NCBI RefSeq assembly: GCF_017696205.1
Contig: NZ_JAAORD010000001.1
Coordinates: 372,001-436,000, forward strand
Length of the DNA stretch: 64,000 nucleotides
Source: Prochlorococcus marinus XMU1402
Lineage (GTDB): Bacteria; Cyanobacteriota; Cyanobacteriia; PCC-6307; Cyanobiaceae
Direction: 5' to 3'
Below the pieces are notes generated by a model that was not told the DNA's origin, did not search any database, and saw nothing but the letters and a program-made list of their open reading frames with translations. Below, one piece after another: positions 34,686 to 44,071 of this stretch. Both the position numbers and the translations under genes were made by a program. How positions within the stretch are numbered: position 1 is the first letter of the stretch; each line of letters starts with the position of its first letter.

Positions 34686-36155
34686 TTAGAAATTATTTAG
34701 TGCTTCAGAAAAGGTTTTCCATAATTTATCTTGGTCTTCTAATCCAACTGATACTCTAATAAGGTGCGAGGGAATACCAAAACTTTCAGCCCAATCCAAC
34801 TCGTCATAATGAGCTAGTAAAACATAAGGACAAACTAGAGTAAATTTTGTACCTAAACTAGGTCCTTTAGATACTTTTAGAGAATCATAAAATTTTTTAG
34901 CTTTGTTCAATCCTCCATTTAATTCAAACGATAATAAGCAGCCGTATCCCCCATTAGAAGTAAGTAAAGAATTAAAATTTGGACAATTTTCAGGATGGAA
35001 AATATTTTTAATCTCGCTATGAGTCTCTAATCTTTTTTTTAATTCTAAACATGCTTTATTTTGTTCAAAAACTCTTTGATTTACATCTCTACTAACTTTC
35101 TCTAGATAAACTATATCTCCATCGGAAAGTATTGGAATATTAATCTCGTTTAATGCATTTCTAAACTGATCAATCCATTTGCTTTTTGGATTTACTATTA
35201 ATGATCCGGCAAGAATATCACCACTACCTGAAAAAATTTTTGTAAGTGAAGTAAAAACTATATCTGCATGTTCTATGGAATTTATATTTAAATTCGAACC
35301 AATTGTATCGTCAACAATTAACGGAATATTTAGCTTTTTTGCAATTTTTGAAATTTTTTTAATGTTTACACATTTGAGCATTGGATTACTTGGAAGTTCA
35401 ATAATTAATGCTGATGGATTTATTCTTTTGATTTCTAATTCAATATCCGCGCAATTTTCTTCTGTAATTAACTTTGCTCCGTGAAAGATTTTCATTGGTA
35501 ATTTAAGTACATCTACATATGGAAAACCAACTTGGAGTGTTGGTTTAGCTGGAAATAATTTATATATGATTTCTAATGATGTATACAATGCAGACATTCC
35601 AGATGAAGTTAAGTGAATATCATTAGAGTCAATTTTTGTAGATTTAGAAATTCTATTTTTTATTCTTTGAGAACATTCATTTACGTAAGATTTTGGAGGG
35701 CAATCTTCAAGACCTAGTTCTATAGCGGCAGCTCTTGAAGATAGACCAAGGCCAGTATGTTGCCAAAAATATTTTGCATAAATACTTCCTTCTTTTTCAG
35801 TTATTAAGAAAGCTAAATTATTTCTTTTTTCTATTAACGAGAATTGTTCAGAAGTATTTCTATCAATGTATTTTTTAGCTTTAAAAGCCATGCTTTCATT
35901 CGGATATGGCCAGATACTTTTATTGTTGTAGTAATTTTGCTCTTTTACTTTTTCGCATAATCTTTTCACTATGGGGTTTAGCCCGAATCGTGGGTAAATG
36001 GACTTCAATAAATTCATGCATTCTTGATCTTTTTCCTCGTAATTTATTACATCATTCCAAGTTGGTAATGCTACAGAAACGGCATGAATACTATCAGGGA
36101 TTGCATATCCCAACTCTAAATTTTTCCATATAGGTTTTTTAAGTAAATCTCTCAA
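34686..36155 (-). CDS. metB: Cystathionine gamma-synthase-like PLP enzyme (long form)
   Basis: A 489-aa Cys/Met-metabolism PLP enzyme, about 100 residues longer than bacterial MetB because of an N-terminal extension that contains IPDSIHAVSVALPTWNDVINYEE. The PLP lysine is in FTSLTKIFSGSGDILAG, with VDDTIGSN and LRVSVGLED near the C-terminus. The N-terminal block resembles the form of cystathionine gamma-synthase I know from fungi and algae. It probably condenses an activated homoserine with cysteine. It lies three bases after the metC-like gene. Confidence 0.8.
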   Translation of the reverse strand: MRDLLKKPIWKNLELGYAIPDSIHAVSVALPTWNDVINYEEKDQECMNLLKSIYPRFGLNPIVKRLCEKVKEQNYYNNKSIWPYPNESMAFKAKKYIDRNTSEQFSLIEKRNNLAFLITEKEGSIYAKYFWQHTGLGLSSRAAAIELGLEDCPPKSYVNECSQRIKNRISKSTKIDSNDIHLTSSGMSALYTSLEIIYKLFPAKPTLQVGFPYVDVLKLPMKIFHGAKLITEENCADIELEIKRINPSALIIELPSNPMLKCVNIKKISKIAKKLNIPLIVDDTIGSNLNINSIEHADIVFTSLTKIFSGSGDILAGSLIVNPKSKWIDQFRNALNEINIPILSDGDIVYLEKVSRDVNQRVFEQNKACLELKKRLETHSEIKNIFHPENCPNFNSLLTSNGGYGCLLSFELNGGLNKAKKFYDSLKVSKGPSLGTKFTLVCPYVLLAHYDELDWAESFGIPSHLIRVSVGLEDQDKLWKTFSEALNNF

Positions 36156-36158
36156 TTT

Positions 36159-37322
36159 TCAGAATTTATTTAAAGCAAATAAAATGTCCGAGATTAAATC
36201 GTTTGTATCTTCACATCCAATTGATAATCTGACAAGAGCATCATCTATCCCTAGTAGATTTTTTGTTTTGTCATCAACAGAAGCATGAGTCATCGTTGCA
36301 GGGTGACAAATTAAACTTTCAACTCCTCCAAGGCTTTCTGCTAGAGAGAAATATTTGAGAGATTTGCAAAATTTAAAAGTATCCTCTTTATTTAAATTTA
36401 ATTTTAGGGTGATCATTGAACCTCCAGATTTCATTTGCGATTTTGCTAAATTAAATTGGAGATGTTCTTGATTAAAAGGGTAAATTACTTTACTAATTAT
36501 TTTATGATTAACTAATTCTTCAGATATAAATTCTGCACTTTTAGTTTGTTGTTCGATTCTTAAAGGAAGAGTTTTTACTCCTCTCGTAATGAGCCAACTA
36601 TCAAAAGGAGATGGTTGAAGCCCGAGAGCTTTTTGAGAGAAAAGCATCTTACTATTCCATTCCTCATTATTTGTTAGTACTGCTCCGCCAAGTGCGTCAC
36701 TATGTCCATTAATGAATTTTGTGGTGCTCACAACCGATAGTGTTGCACCAAGGTCCAATGGTTTTTGAATAAGCGCTGTAGAAAATGTGTTGTCTACAAC
36801 TACTGGTATTTCGAGTTTATTCGCTTCATCACAAATCGCCTTAATATCAAGTACCTTCAAAAGTGGATTAGTTGGACTTTCTAGCCATATCAAGGTTGGC
36901 TCGAAGTATGAAATCTTTTTGATATTATTTTCGTTTGTAAAATCTGTGTATAAAACTTCTAGTCCAAATTTCTTGAAAACTTTTTCGAACATCCTCACCG
37001 TACAACCATAGAGATTTGACTCGCAGAGAATCTTGTCACCTGATTTTAGTGTTGATGAAATTGCAGTTACCGCGCTAATTCCAGATCCGAAAACTGTACA
37101 GTATTTTGAATCTTCTATTGATTTAAGGACGCTTTCTAGAATTCTAAAGTTTGGATTACCTGATCTTGTGTAGTCGAAATTATCTTTATTTCCATGTTTG
37201 AAAGTAGATGTAGAAAAAATAGGAGGCATTACGCATCCGGTTTTTTCTGCAAATGTTTCTCCATGGTGAATAGATAAGGTCTTAAAACCTGGTTTTTTTA
37301 TATTATTTTCCTTATTTCCCAT
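36159..37322 (-). CDS. metC: Cystathionine beta/gamma-lyase or gamma-synthase family enzyme
   Basis: A 387-aa fold-type I PLP enzyme. Motifs: YTRSGNPNFRILE, GSGISAVTAISST, VDNTFSTALIQKPLDLGA, the PLP lysine in VVSTTKFINGHSDALGG, and C-terminal VRLSIGCED. Length fits MetB or MetC; I choose a lyase because the neighbouring gene supplies the probable synthase, but the roles could be reversed. Starts divergent to nothing; the gene lies downstream of rpsD on the same strand. Confidence 0.8.
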   Translation of the reverse strand: MGNKENNIKKPGFKTLSIHHGETFAEKTGCVMPPIFSTSTFKHGNKDNFDYTRSGNPNFRILESVLKSIEDSKYCTVFGSGISAVTAISSTLKSGDKILCESNLYGCTVRMFEKVFKKFGLEVLYTDFTNENNIKKISYFEPTLIWLESPTNPLLKVLDIKAICDEANKLEIPVVVDNTFSTALIQKPLDLGATLSVVSTTKFINGHSDALGGAVLTNNEEWNSKMLFSQKALGLQPSPFDSWLITRGVKTLPLRIEQQTKSAEFISEELVNHKIISKVIYPFNQEHLQFNLAKSQMKSGGSMITLKLNLNKEDTFKFCKSLKYFSLAESLGGVESLICHPATMTHASVDDKTKNLLGIDDALVRLSIGCEDTNDLISDILFALNKF

Positions 37323-37397
37323 TATTTTTAAAAATAAGAATTAAATTAAACCCTCATTTTTTTAATGAGAGATTTAATAATCCAAAGAAAAGTAGTA

Positions 37398-38006
37398 TTA
37401 AACTTTTCTTGAATAATATTCAACAACTAGTAGTTCGTTTATTTCAAGAGCCACCCACTCTCTATCGCATTTCCCATTTATTTTCCCCGTTAATTTAGGT
37501 TTGTCTAAATCAAGATGAGGTGGGACATTTGCTAAACCAGGGAATTCTATATTACCTTCTACAAGTTTTTTGCTTGCTTTGTTTTCTTTAATTCCGATTA
37601 CATCGCCTGATTTGCATTGATAACCAGCAATATCAAGAACCTTTCCATTAACGGTTACATGGCCATGATTTACTAATTGTCTTGAGCCTGGAATGGTACC
37701 TCCAAAACCAAATCTAAAACAAACATTATCAAGTCTGTTTTCTAAAAGTCTTAGTAGGTTAGTTCCTGTAGATCCTTCTTGAGCTCTAGCTTTTTTTACA
37801 TAACGAACTAGTTGTTTTTCAGAAACTCCATAATTAAACCTAAGTTTCTGCTTTTCTTCTAGACGAATAGCATATTCTGATCGCTTGCGACGGGCTTGGC
37901 CGTGCTGACCTGGAGGGTTAGACTTCTTTGAAGCTTTCCTGGTGAGACCTGGTAGTTCTCCCAAGCGACGCGTAACCCTTAATCTGGGGCCGCGGTATCT
38001 TGACAT
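37398..38006 (-). CDS. rpsD: 30S ribosomal protein S4
   Basis: A 202-aa S4 with the N-terminal [20 protein letters not shown] and KSNPPGQHG, and an S4 RNA-binding domain ([30 protein letters not shown]). It nucleates 30S assembly on 16S rRNA. A CTCATT/AATGAG hairpin lies about 30 bases after the stop (37353-37369) and may terminate it. It is divergent from yidD. Confidence 0.98.
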   Translation of the reverse strand: MSRYRGPRLRVTRRLGELPGLTRKASKKSNPPGQHGQARRKRSEYAIRLEEKQKLRFNYGVSEKQLVRYVKKARAQEGSTGTNLLRLLENRLDNVCFRFGFGGTIPGSRQLVNHGHVTVNGKVLDIAGYQCKSGDVIGIKENKASKKLVEGNIEFPGLANVPPHLDLDKPKLTGKINGKCDREWVALEINELLVVEYYSRKV

Positions 38007-38100
38007 AATTTTAAATTAAATAGAAATTTGCAATAAGTTGGATAATTGATTAAATTCAATTAAACTAATTACTACTGAAATATTATTTTACATCATTAAA

Positions 38101-38337
38101 GTGTTCAAAACTATTAATAAATCAATTACTTCTATACTTCTTTTTATGATTTCGTTCTATCAAAAGTGGTTTTCTCCTTTGTTCGGACCAAGATGTAGAT
38201 TTATTCCAAGTTGCAGCTCTTATGGATATGAGGCAATTACTAGACATGGTCCTTGGAAGGGAGGGTGGTTAACTTTAAGAAGATTAAGCAGATGTCATCC
38301 TTTAACTCCCTGTGGATGTGACCCTGTGCCTGACTAA
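38101..38337 (+). CDS. yidD: Membrane protein insertion efficiency factor YidD
   Basis: A 78-aa protein with an amphipathic N-terminal helix and the YidD signature [19 protein letters not shown] followed by [23 protein letters not shown]. It aids YidC-mediated membrane insertion. GTG start at 38101. The next gene begins four bases after the stop. Confidence 0.93.
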   Translation: MFKTINKSITSILLFMISFYQKWFSPLFGPRCRFIPSCSSYGYEAITRHGPWKGGWLTLRRLSRCHPLTPCGCDPVPD

Positions 38338-38341
38338 ATGA

Positions 38342-38644
38342 ATGAAAATATTTATTTTTGTTAGGCAGGGATGTTGCCTTTGTGATTCATTAAAAAATAA
38401 ACTGGCAAAAATAAATCTTAATGAGTTATTCCCTAACCTGGAGGAGCTTAAAGAAATTGATATTGATAGGGTCGATTTATATAAAGATAAATATAAAAAA
38501 TATGATTATGAAGTACCTGTTATTGCTGTTGAAGGAATTAGGTCCGAGGAGATTATAGAATTGCCTCGCATTTCTCCAAGATTAAAAGATGATCAATTAA
38601 AGAATTGGTTTCAAAAAAATATTAGTACCATTCTGGAGAAATAA
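38342..38644 (+). CDS. Glutaredoxin-like (DUF836) protein
   Basis: A 100-aa thioredoxin-fold protein. The redox motif is CCLCDSL (two Cys flanking Leu, with an additional Cys), followed by DYEVPVIAVEG, the cis-Pro loop. DUF836 proteins are small predicted thiol oxidoreductases of unclear substrate. It lies between yidD and murE, eight bases before murE. Confidence 0.8.
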   Translation: MKIFIFVRQGCCLCDSLKNKLAKINLNELFPNLEELKEIDIDRVDLYKDKYKKYDYEVPVIAVEGIRSEEIIELPRISPRLKDDQLKNWFQKNISTILEK

Positions 38645-38652
38645 TTTTTCAT

Positions 38653-40188
38653 ATGAGATCTATAAAATTACATAAACTTTTAGATTTGGTAGGAATTATT
38701 CCTTCATTAGATTTAATCGATCATGAAATAAATAATATTTCTTTTAACTCTAAAGAAGTACAAAAAGGAACTTTATTTTTAGGTATGCCTGGTTTAAATG
38801 TTGATGGAGGAAAATATTGTATTGAGGCAATTGAAAATGGTGCAGAGGCTGCCATTATTGGGTCTGCTGCAAAAGAGAAAATTGGATCTATTGATCGAGA
38901 AAGGATTTTGGTTATAGAGGATAATTTAGATTATATTTTTGGTCAAATTGTCGCTGAGTTTTGGAATAGGCCCTCAAGAAAACTTAAACTTATTGGTGTT
39001 ACTGGTACAAATGGAAAAACGACAATTACTTTCTTATTGGAATATCTTTTAAAAAAATTAGGGAAAAAGACTGCATTATTTGGGACCTTGTTTAATAGAT
39101 GGCCTGGCTTCTCAGAAGTGGCTTCTCATACAACTGATTTCGCCGATAAACTTCAAAAGAAATTAAATGCTGCTGTTGAGGCAGAATCTGAATTCGCGAT
39201 ATTAGAGGTAAGTTCTCATTCTATTGCTCAAAAGAGGATATCAGGATGCGAATTTGAGGCGGCTATTTTTACTAATTTAACTCAAGATCATCTTGATTAT
39301 CACTCAGATATGGAATCTTATTTTCAAACAAAAAGAAAATTGTTTTTCCCACCTTATTTAATAGAAAAGGATGGAATTTCTGTATTAAATCACGATGACC
39401 CTTGGATATCTAAATTATCGTCTGATCTTGAAAAAAGATCTTCATTAGTGTCTACAAAGATTACTGAAAGTGAATTTAAAAATCATGATTTTTTTTTCGT
39501 AACAGATAAAAAATTTACTGAAACTGGCTCAACCTGCATTTTTCATACACCCAAGGAAAAAATTCAACTTTTTGTTCCACTTGTTGGAGAATTTAATTTA
39601 ATGAATGCGATTCAAGCAATAACAATTTTGTATAAACTTAATTTTTCTTTAAAAGATCTATCAAAGTTAATACGATCTTTCCCTGGCGCTCCAGGGCGAA
39701 TGGATAAAATAGAAATTGATAATGATGACGTTTCTAGATCACTTCCAACAGTAATTGTTGATTATGCCCACACGCCTGATGGATTGAAAAAAGTTTTGCA
39801 ATCAATTAAAAAACTTTGTAAGGGAAAACTCATTACTGTTTTTGGCTGTGGAGGAGATCGAGATCTTGGTAAAAGGCCTTTAATGGGATCAATAGCTGAA
39901 GAGTTTTCTGATCAACTTTTTATAACTTCAGATAATCCAAGATCAGAAGAACCACAAAAGATAGTAAATGATATTTTGATGGGTATAAAAAAAAGAGAAA
40001 AAATAACAATTGAGATTGATAGATTTAAAGCAATAAATAAATCTATTGAATTTGCCAATAAAGAAGATATTGTTTTAATTGCAGGAAAAGGACATGAAGA
40101 CTACCAAATTCTCAATGATAAAGTTATTAATTTTGATGATAGAAAAATAGCTTATAAATTATTAAAAGAAAAAAGAAAATCTCAATAA
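38653..40188 (+). CDS. murE: UDP-N-acetylmuramoyl-tripeptide synthetase MurE
   Basis: A 511-aa Mur ligase. ATP loop GVTGTNGKTTITFLLEY at about 116-132, then LEVSSHSIAQKRI, FTNLTQDHLDYH and VDYAHTPDGL. It ligates the third residue (meso-diaminopimelate expected; the specificity loop TSDNPRSEEP matches DNPR-type enzymes) to UDP-MurNAc-Ala-Glu. Cytosolic, peptidoglycan synthesis. Confidence 0.95.
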   Translation: MRSIKLHKLLDLVGIIPSLDLIDHEINNISFNSKEVQKGTLFLGMPGLNVDGGKYCIEAIENGAEAAIIGSAAKEKIGSIDRERILVIEDNLDYIFGQIVAEFWNRPSRKLKLIGVTGTNGKTTITFLLEYLLKKLGKKTALFGTLFNRWPGFSEVASHTTDFADKLQKKLNAAVEAESEFAILEVSSHSIAQKRISGCEFEAAIFTNLTQDHLDYHSDMESYFQTKRKLFFPPYLIEKDGISVLNHDDPWISKLSSDLEKRSSLVSTKITESEFKNHDFFFVTDKKFTETGSTCIFHTPKEKIQLFVPLVGEFNLMNAIQAITILYKLNFSLKDLSKLIRSFPGAPGRMDKIEIDNDDVSRSLPTVIVDYAHTPDGLKKVLQSIKKLCKGKLITVFGCGGDRDLGKRPLMGSIAEEFSDQLFITSDNPRSEEPQKIVNDILMGIKKREKITIEIDRFKAINKSIEFANKEDIVLIAGKGHEDYQILNDKVINFDDRKIAYKLLKEKRKSQ

Positions 40189-40269
40189 AATTTCCTAATC
40201 AAATAAGAAAGATATTTACGCATATCACAAGAAAAGTTTCTTAGAATTGATTGAGTTATTTTTAATAAA

Positions 40270-40974
40270 ATGAAAGGCTTAGCCTTAGTTGTAGGCGCAG
40301 GTGGAATTGGAACCCAAATAGCTAAAGATCTGAGTGAAAGTGAAAAAGATTTAGAAGTTGTTTTGTGCGGAAGAAAAAGTGAATTTAATTCTTTTTGGGA
40401 ATTAGATATAGAGGATTCTCAATCCCTTTTGCAGTTGAAAAATAAAATATCAAATCAGCCTTCAAAATTAAGGCTAGTTGTTAATGCTACAGGTAGACTT
40501 CATAGTGATTCTCTTCAACCAGAAAAAAGATTACAACATCTTGATAAAAAAAATATGATGGAAAGTTTTTCAATAAACGCCTTTTCTCCTATTTTATTAG
40601 CTAAAGCGATTGAAGAATTTATACCAAAAGATTTGGATTTTAATTTTGCAAGTATAAGTGCAAGAGTTGGTAGCATTGGAGATAATCAAACTGGAGGTTG
40701 GTATTCATATAGAGCTGCAAAATCTGCGCAAAATCAGTTTTTTAAATCTTTAAGTATTGAATGGGCTAGACGTTTCCCAAAGGCTACTATCACATTGCTT
40801 CATCCAGGAACAGTAGATACTGATTTATCTAGACCTTTTCATAAATTTGTTCCAGAACATAAATTATTTAGTAAAGAAAAATCCTCCCAATTTTTGATCA
40901 ATATTATTAAAAATCAATCCCCAGAATCTACTGGAAAATTTATTGCTTGGGATAGCTCAGAAATACCCTGGTAA
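40270..40974 (+). CDS. Short-chain dehydrogenase/reductase
   Basis: A 234-aa SDR with the cofactor loop VVGAGGIGTQIA, NATG, catalytic Ser region SISARVGS and YSYRAAKSAQ with the catalytic Tyr-x-x-x-Lys. The C-terminal part resembles CsgA-type SDRs (PGTVDTDLSRPF). The substrate is unknown. The 3' end overlaps the converging cysteine/cystine lyase gene by 18 bases. Confidence 0.85.
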   Translation: MKGLALVVGAGGIGTQIAKDLSESEKDLEVVLCGRKSEFNSFWELDIEDSQSLLQLKNKISNQPSKLRLVVNATGRLHSDSLQPEKRLQHLDKKNMMESFSINAFSPILLAKAIEEFIPKDLDFNFASISARVGSIGDNQTGGWYSYRAAKSAQNQFFKSLSIEWARRFPKATITLLHPGTVDTDLSRPFHKFVPEHKLFSKEKSSQFLINIIKNQSPESTGKFIAWDSSEIPW

Positions 40975-42138
40975 TTTTTTAATTTCTTCAGAAAGTAAAT
41001 TAATCTCAGCTTTTGTAGTCATTTGATGTACGCATGCTCTAAACCATTTTGGATCTTCTAAAACTCTAATCCAAATTTTCTTTTCTCCAAGTTTATTTAC
41101 AAATTTATCCTTATCTTTAATATTTTCGATATTAAAACTAACTATCCCATTTAAGTACTTTTTTTCTAAAACTAATTCAACACCCTTTAATTGATTTAAT
41201 TCATCCCAAAGTTTCTTACTTAATCTTTTGATATGTTCGCTTTTTTCTTTTTCATGGCAGTCTTTATCCAAAAGATCTATAGAATTACGAAGCCCTGCAA
41301 GTAAAGGAATGCAAGATGTAGCTACTTCAAACTTCCTTGCATCATCATGAAAAAGATTATCTGAAGGCTCATAAATGCCTTGTTCTTTTTTTAATGATTT
41401 CCAACCAATTATTGTTGGATCTGTTTCATGAATAAATCTATCTGAGACATAAATGGCTCCAAGTCCTTCTGGTCCACATGCCCATTTATGAGAAGTTATT
41501 GAATATAAATCAGAATAAAAAACTTCTTTTTCAATATTTATGTGCCCAAAGGTTTGAGCACCATCAACAAGTAAATAAGAATCTGCTCGATTATTTTTTA
41601 ATTCGATAGAAATTTGTTTTAAAGGAATTTTATATCCAAAGTTCCATAAGATATGAGAAATAATTAGTATCTTAGTCTTACTATTCAGATGTTTCAAAAT
41701 CTCTAAAATTATATTTTCGTCGTTTAGATTTTTAAGTTTTTGGATCGGCAAAATTTTGAATATTAATTTATTTCTTCTACAAAATTCTCGACTTGCAGCC
41801 ACTACTCCAGGATGTTCACAGTCACTTATTAACAGCTCTTCTCCCTCTTCTACTTTTATTCCCCAAAAGGGCAAAATCATACCGGAAGAGATATTCTCGG
41901 TTAAAGCTACATTCTTTGAATTTACACCTAATTTTTGTGCAATGATCCTTTTTGTGGTAAATATTTCTTTGTAAATAAAAGGCCACATATCATTAGTAAA
42001 TGGTCCTAAATCTTGGATAATTTCCCACGTTTTAACTATGGCTTCTAAAGAAGATTTTGGTAATGGTCCTTGACCTCCATAGTTGAAATAATACTTATTT
42101 TTTAATGCTGGTATTTGATCTCTTAGATTATTTCTCAT
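40957..42138 (-). CDS. Class V aminotransferase-fold cysteine/cystine lyase
   Basis: A 393-aa NifS-like PLP enzyme. The start YYFNYGGQGPLPKSSLEAI, the segment LISDCEHPGVVAASREF, VDGAQTFGHINIE and the PLP lysine in SITSHKWACGPEGLG closely follow the Synechocystis L-cysteine/cystine C-S lyase (C-DES). C-DES releases a persulfide or sulfide for Fe-S assembly in vitro. A cysteine desulfurase is the alternative, but the motif set favours the lyase. It overlaps the SDR gene tail-to-tail. Confidence 0.8.
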   Translation of the reverse strand: MRNNLRDQIPALKNKYYFNYGGQGPLPKSSLEAIVKTWEIIQDLGPFTNDMWPFIYKEIFTTKRIIAQKLGVNSKNVALTENISSGMILPFWGIKVEEGEELLISDCEHPGVVAASREFCRRNKLIFKILPIQKLKNLNDENIILEILKHLNSKTKILIISHILWNFGYKIPLKQISIELKNNRADSYLLVDGAQTFGHINIEKEVFYSDLYSITSHKWACGPEGLGAIYVSDRFIHETDPTIIGWKSLKKEQGIYEPSDNLFHDDARKFEVATSCIPLLAGLRNSIDLLDKDCHEKEKSEHIKRLSKKLWDELNQLKGVELVLEKKYLNGIVSFNIENIKDKDKFVNKLGEKKIWIRVLEDPKWFRACVHQMTTKAEINLLSEEIKKLPGYF

Positions 42139-42174
42139 GGAAATTTAAGTTATATTTTTAAACTCTTGAATTTT

Positions 42175-42969
42175 TTAAATATTGCCTACTAAAGTTACTG
42201 TTCTAAATTCTATATCCTCAATTACTTTCCAAGGTTCAGCACTCCTTTCTGCAAATTCTAAATTTTTAAATCCTAGTTCTTTAAAGTCACTTATAAAGTC
42301 AGGTTCATACCATGCTCCACTAATACATCCTGTCCACAGATCATGATCATTTTGCAATCTTAAAGGAACTTTTTTGTTAGAGACAATATCGCTAATTGCA
42401 ATTCTTCCATTATCGTTTAAAACTCTTTTTATATTTCTTAGAAGGTTATTTCTAGACTCTGGACTTACCAAGTTTAAAACGCAATTACTTAAAATAATAT
42501 CAACTGATTTGTCGGCGATTAATGGACTTAAATCTTTATCTAATTCATCAAGTTTTTCAATTGAACCTTCTAGAAATTCTGTATTGTTGAAACCTATATT
42601 TTTTGTAACTTCTTTAGAGGCTGATCTAGATAAAGAAAGCATATCAGGATTCTGATCAACTCCAATAACTTTCCCTTCTTTTCCAACAATTTGGGCACAA
42701 ATAAAAGCATTTTTGCCGCTACCACTTCCAAGATCTAAGACTGTATCGTTTTTTTGAACATATTTTGTTGGATCCCCACATCCATAGTCTCTTTCTATAA
42801 CCTCTTGAGGAATTGCTTCAAGTAAAACGGGATTAAAACCAACTGGTGTACAAAGACAACTTTCTTTTTCTAGTGCGGCTGAACCATATCTTTCTTGAAT
42901 CGCATCTTTATGATTGAATTGATTAGATGCTTTATTAGATGTGTTTGTATTACAGCAACTTTCAGACAT
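42175..42969 (-). CDS. arsM: Arsenite S-adenosylmethyltransferase-like protein
   Basis: A 264-aa class I methyltransferase with the SAM loop VLDLGSGSGKNAFICAQ and Cys residues placed as in ArsM: CLCTP near 38-42, ILSNCVLNL near 160, and DLWTGCISGAWYEPDF near 217. In ArsM these bind As(III). It also begins with a Cys pair (SESCCN). The likely role is arsenite methylation, a detoxification or arsenosugar route in phosphate-poor seawater. A terminator follows the next downstream gene, not this one. Confidence 0.8.
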   Translation of the reverse strand: MSESCCNTNTSNKASNQFNHKDAIQERYGSAALEKESCLCTPVGFNPVLLEAIPQEVIERDYGCGDPTKYVQKNDTVLDLGSGSGKNAFICAQIVGKEGKVIGVDQNPDMLSLSRSASKEVTKNIGFNNTEFLEGSIEKLDELDKDLSPLIADKSVDIILSNCVLNLVSPESRNNLLRNIKRVLNDNGRIAISDIVSNKKVPLRLQNDHDLWTGCISGAWYEPDFISDFKELGFKNLEFAERSAEPWKVIEDIEFRTVTLVGNI

Positions 42970-43001
42970 ATTTTTTAAAGGACTTTTGATAAATATAGCC
43001 C

Positions 43002-43030
43002 AAAAAAAAAGCCCTTGAAAAGGGGCTTTT
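43002..43030 (-). terminator. Rho-independent terminator of the DUF4278 gene
   Basis: On the minus strand AAAAG, a bulged C, CCCTT, loop TTC, AAGGG, CTTTT form a 10-bp stem followed by nine or more T. This is a textbook intrinsic terminator 17 bases after the DUF4278 stop. Confidence 0.9.
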
Positions 43031-43046
43031 AACTTGTTTAATTAAA

Positions 43047-43220
43047 TTATTTAGTGTAATTAACACCTCTGTAATTTAATTCTGCTTTTTCATTACTTGA
43101 AGAAGCGTCAGCCATTCTATTGGTGTATACGTTTCTTCTGTAGGTAAGTTCAACAAGTTGCTTTTTAGCAGCTTCTTTGTTTTGAACGTAGTTTTTACCT
43201 CTGTAAGTTAAAGTAGTCAT
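43047..43220 (-). CDS. DUF4278 small protein
   Basis: A 57-aa protein built of repeated LTYRG.NY-type units: TTLTYRGKNYVQNK, VELTYRRNVYTN and ELNYRGVNYTK. DUF4278 proteins are small cyanobacterial proteins of unknown function. I start at ATG 43220; an in-frame ATG at 43256 would add 12 residues that do not fit the repeat pattern. The gene has its own GC-rich leader and a strong terminator, so it is a single-gene transcript, possibly a stress-expressed one. Confidence 0.75.
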   Translation of the reverse strand: MTTLTYRGKNYVQNKEAAKKQLVELTYRRNVYTNRMADASSSNEKAELNYRGVNYTK

Positions 43221-43292
43221 GTTTCGATGTGACAACACGGCCATCCCCCGTTCCATGGTATGACTCGAACTGCGCCCTCAAATGAGGGTGAA
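43221..43292 (-). promoter_or_regulatory. GC-rich leader of the DUF4278 gene
   Basis: This leader is much richer in G and C than flanking sequence. It holds a CCCTC-ATTT-GAGGG hairpin (43275-43288) and a G-rich AACGGGGGATGG patch. Its position suggests a 5' untranslated region with structure, or a 12-residue N-terminal extension read from ATG 43256. Confidence 0.4.
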
Positions 43293-43475
43293 CGAAAAAG
43301 TAGCAATTGCTACCAAATAATTATAAACGTATTTTTAGCTGCATGTCTAGCTTTTACAAATAGAAACGAAGATTTAATGTTTTTTTAATTATTATCTTAG
43401 GTAAATTTTTTTATAAATAGTCTCTAAAAAGGTTTATGTTTATATTTGGTTTAATCTTCATGTAACTATTTATTT

Positions 43476-43733
43476 ATGACAGGTTTTTTATATTTCTTGG
43501 GAAATACTTTAAGGTGGCCAGTGTTAAAGCCAAAAGAATTTTTTTCACTACATGCTTATTTTTCAATTATTTATTTGATAACTTTTACTTTGAGTAAATA
43601 TGATGTAAGCCAATCAAATTTAGTTTTTACTTTAGGAATTCTTGCACCTCTTTTAATCGCTATTGGTCAAGGACTTCCAATTGATTGCCTTGATATGGAA
43701 TCATCTTTGTTGAAAGAATTAAAAGCTAAATAA
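43476..43733 (+). CDS. Small conserved-looking membrane protein (85 aa)
   Basis: An 85-aa protein with two hydrophobic segments (HAYFSIIYLITFTL and VFTLGILAPLLIAIG) and a short polar N-terminus. I do not recognise a named family; it looks like one of the small membrane proteins conserved among marine picocyanobacteria. It lies alone between the DUF4278 gene and the NifU-domain gene, which is on the opposite strand. Confidence 0.6.
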   Translation: MTGFLYFLGNTLRWPVLKPKEFFSLHAYFSIIYLITFTLSKYDVSQSNLVFTLGILAPLLIAIGQGLPIDCLDMESSLLKELKAK

Positions 43734-43755
43734 TATATATTTCAGTTAAAAATTT

Positions 43756-44001
43756 TTATAAAACCTGGACAACTTCGCTTATTTCAGGAATCATTTCTTT
43801 TAACTTTCTTTCAATACCCATTTTGAGAGTCATAGTGCTACTTGGGCAACTACCACATGCTCCTTGAAGTCTGACTTTGACAATTGGACCATCTATTTCT
43901 GCAATCTCAACATTACCTCCATCAGAAATTAAAAAAGGTCTTAGCTCGTCAAGGACTTTTTCTACATTTTGGTTTGTCAGAGAGAGTGTTTCAGTACTCA
44001 T
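43756..44001 (-). CDS. NifU C-terminal-domain Fe-S scaffold (NFU)
   Basis: An 81-aa protein with the NFU domain: [17 protein letters not shown] and the cluster-binding [15 protein letters not shown] (CxxC). Free-standing NFU proteins carry [4Fe-4S] clusters and are the main scaffold for photosystem I clusters in cyanobacteria. It is divergent from mqo. Confidence 0.95.
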   Translation of the reverse strand: MSTETLSLTNQNVEKVLDELRPFLISDGGNVEIAEIDGPIVKVRLQGACGSCPSSTMTLKMGIERKLKEMIPEISEVVQVL

Positions 44002-44071
44002 AATTTTGGATTAACTTTATAATAAGCCTAGAAAGAAATCTGATTAATTGCAAAAAAGATAATTTTCTGTT

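Noticed and set aside
43221-43256. 12-residue N-terminal extension of the DUF4278 protein
   Set aside because: An in-frame ATG exists, but the extra residues do not fit the LTYRG repeat pattern and the region is a structured GC-rich leader. Kept as an alternative only.
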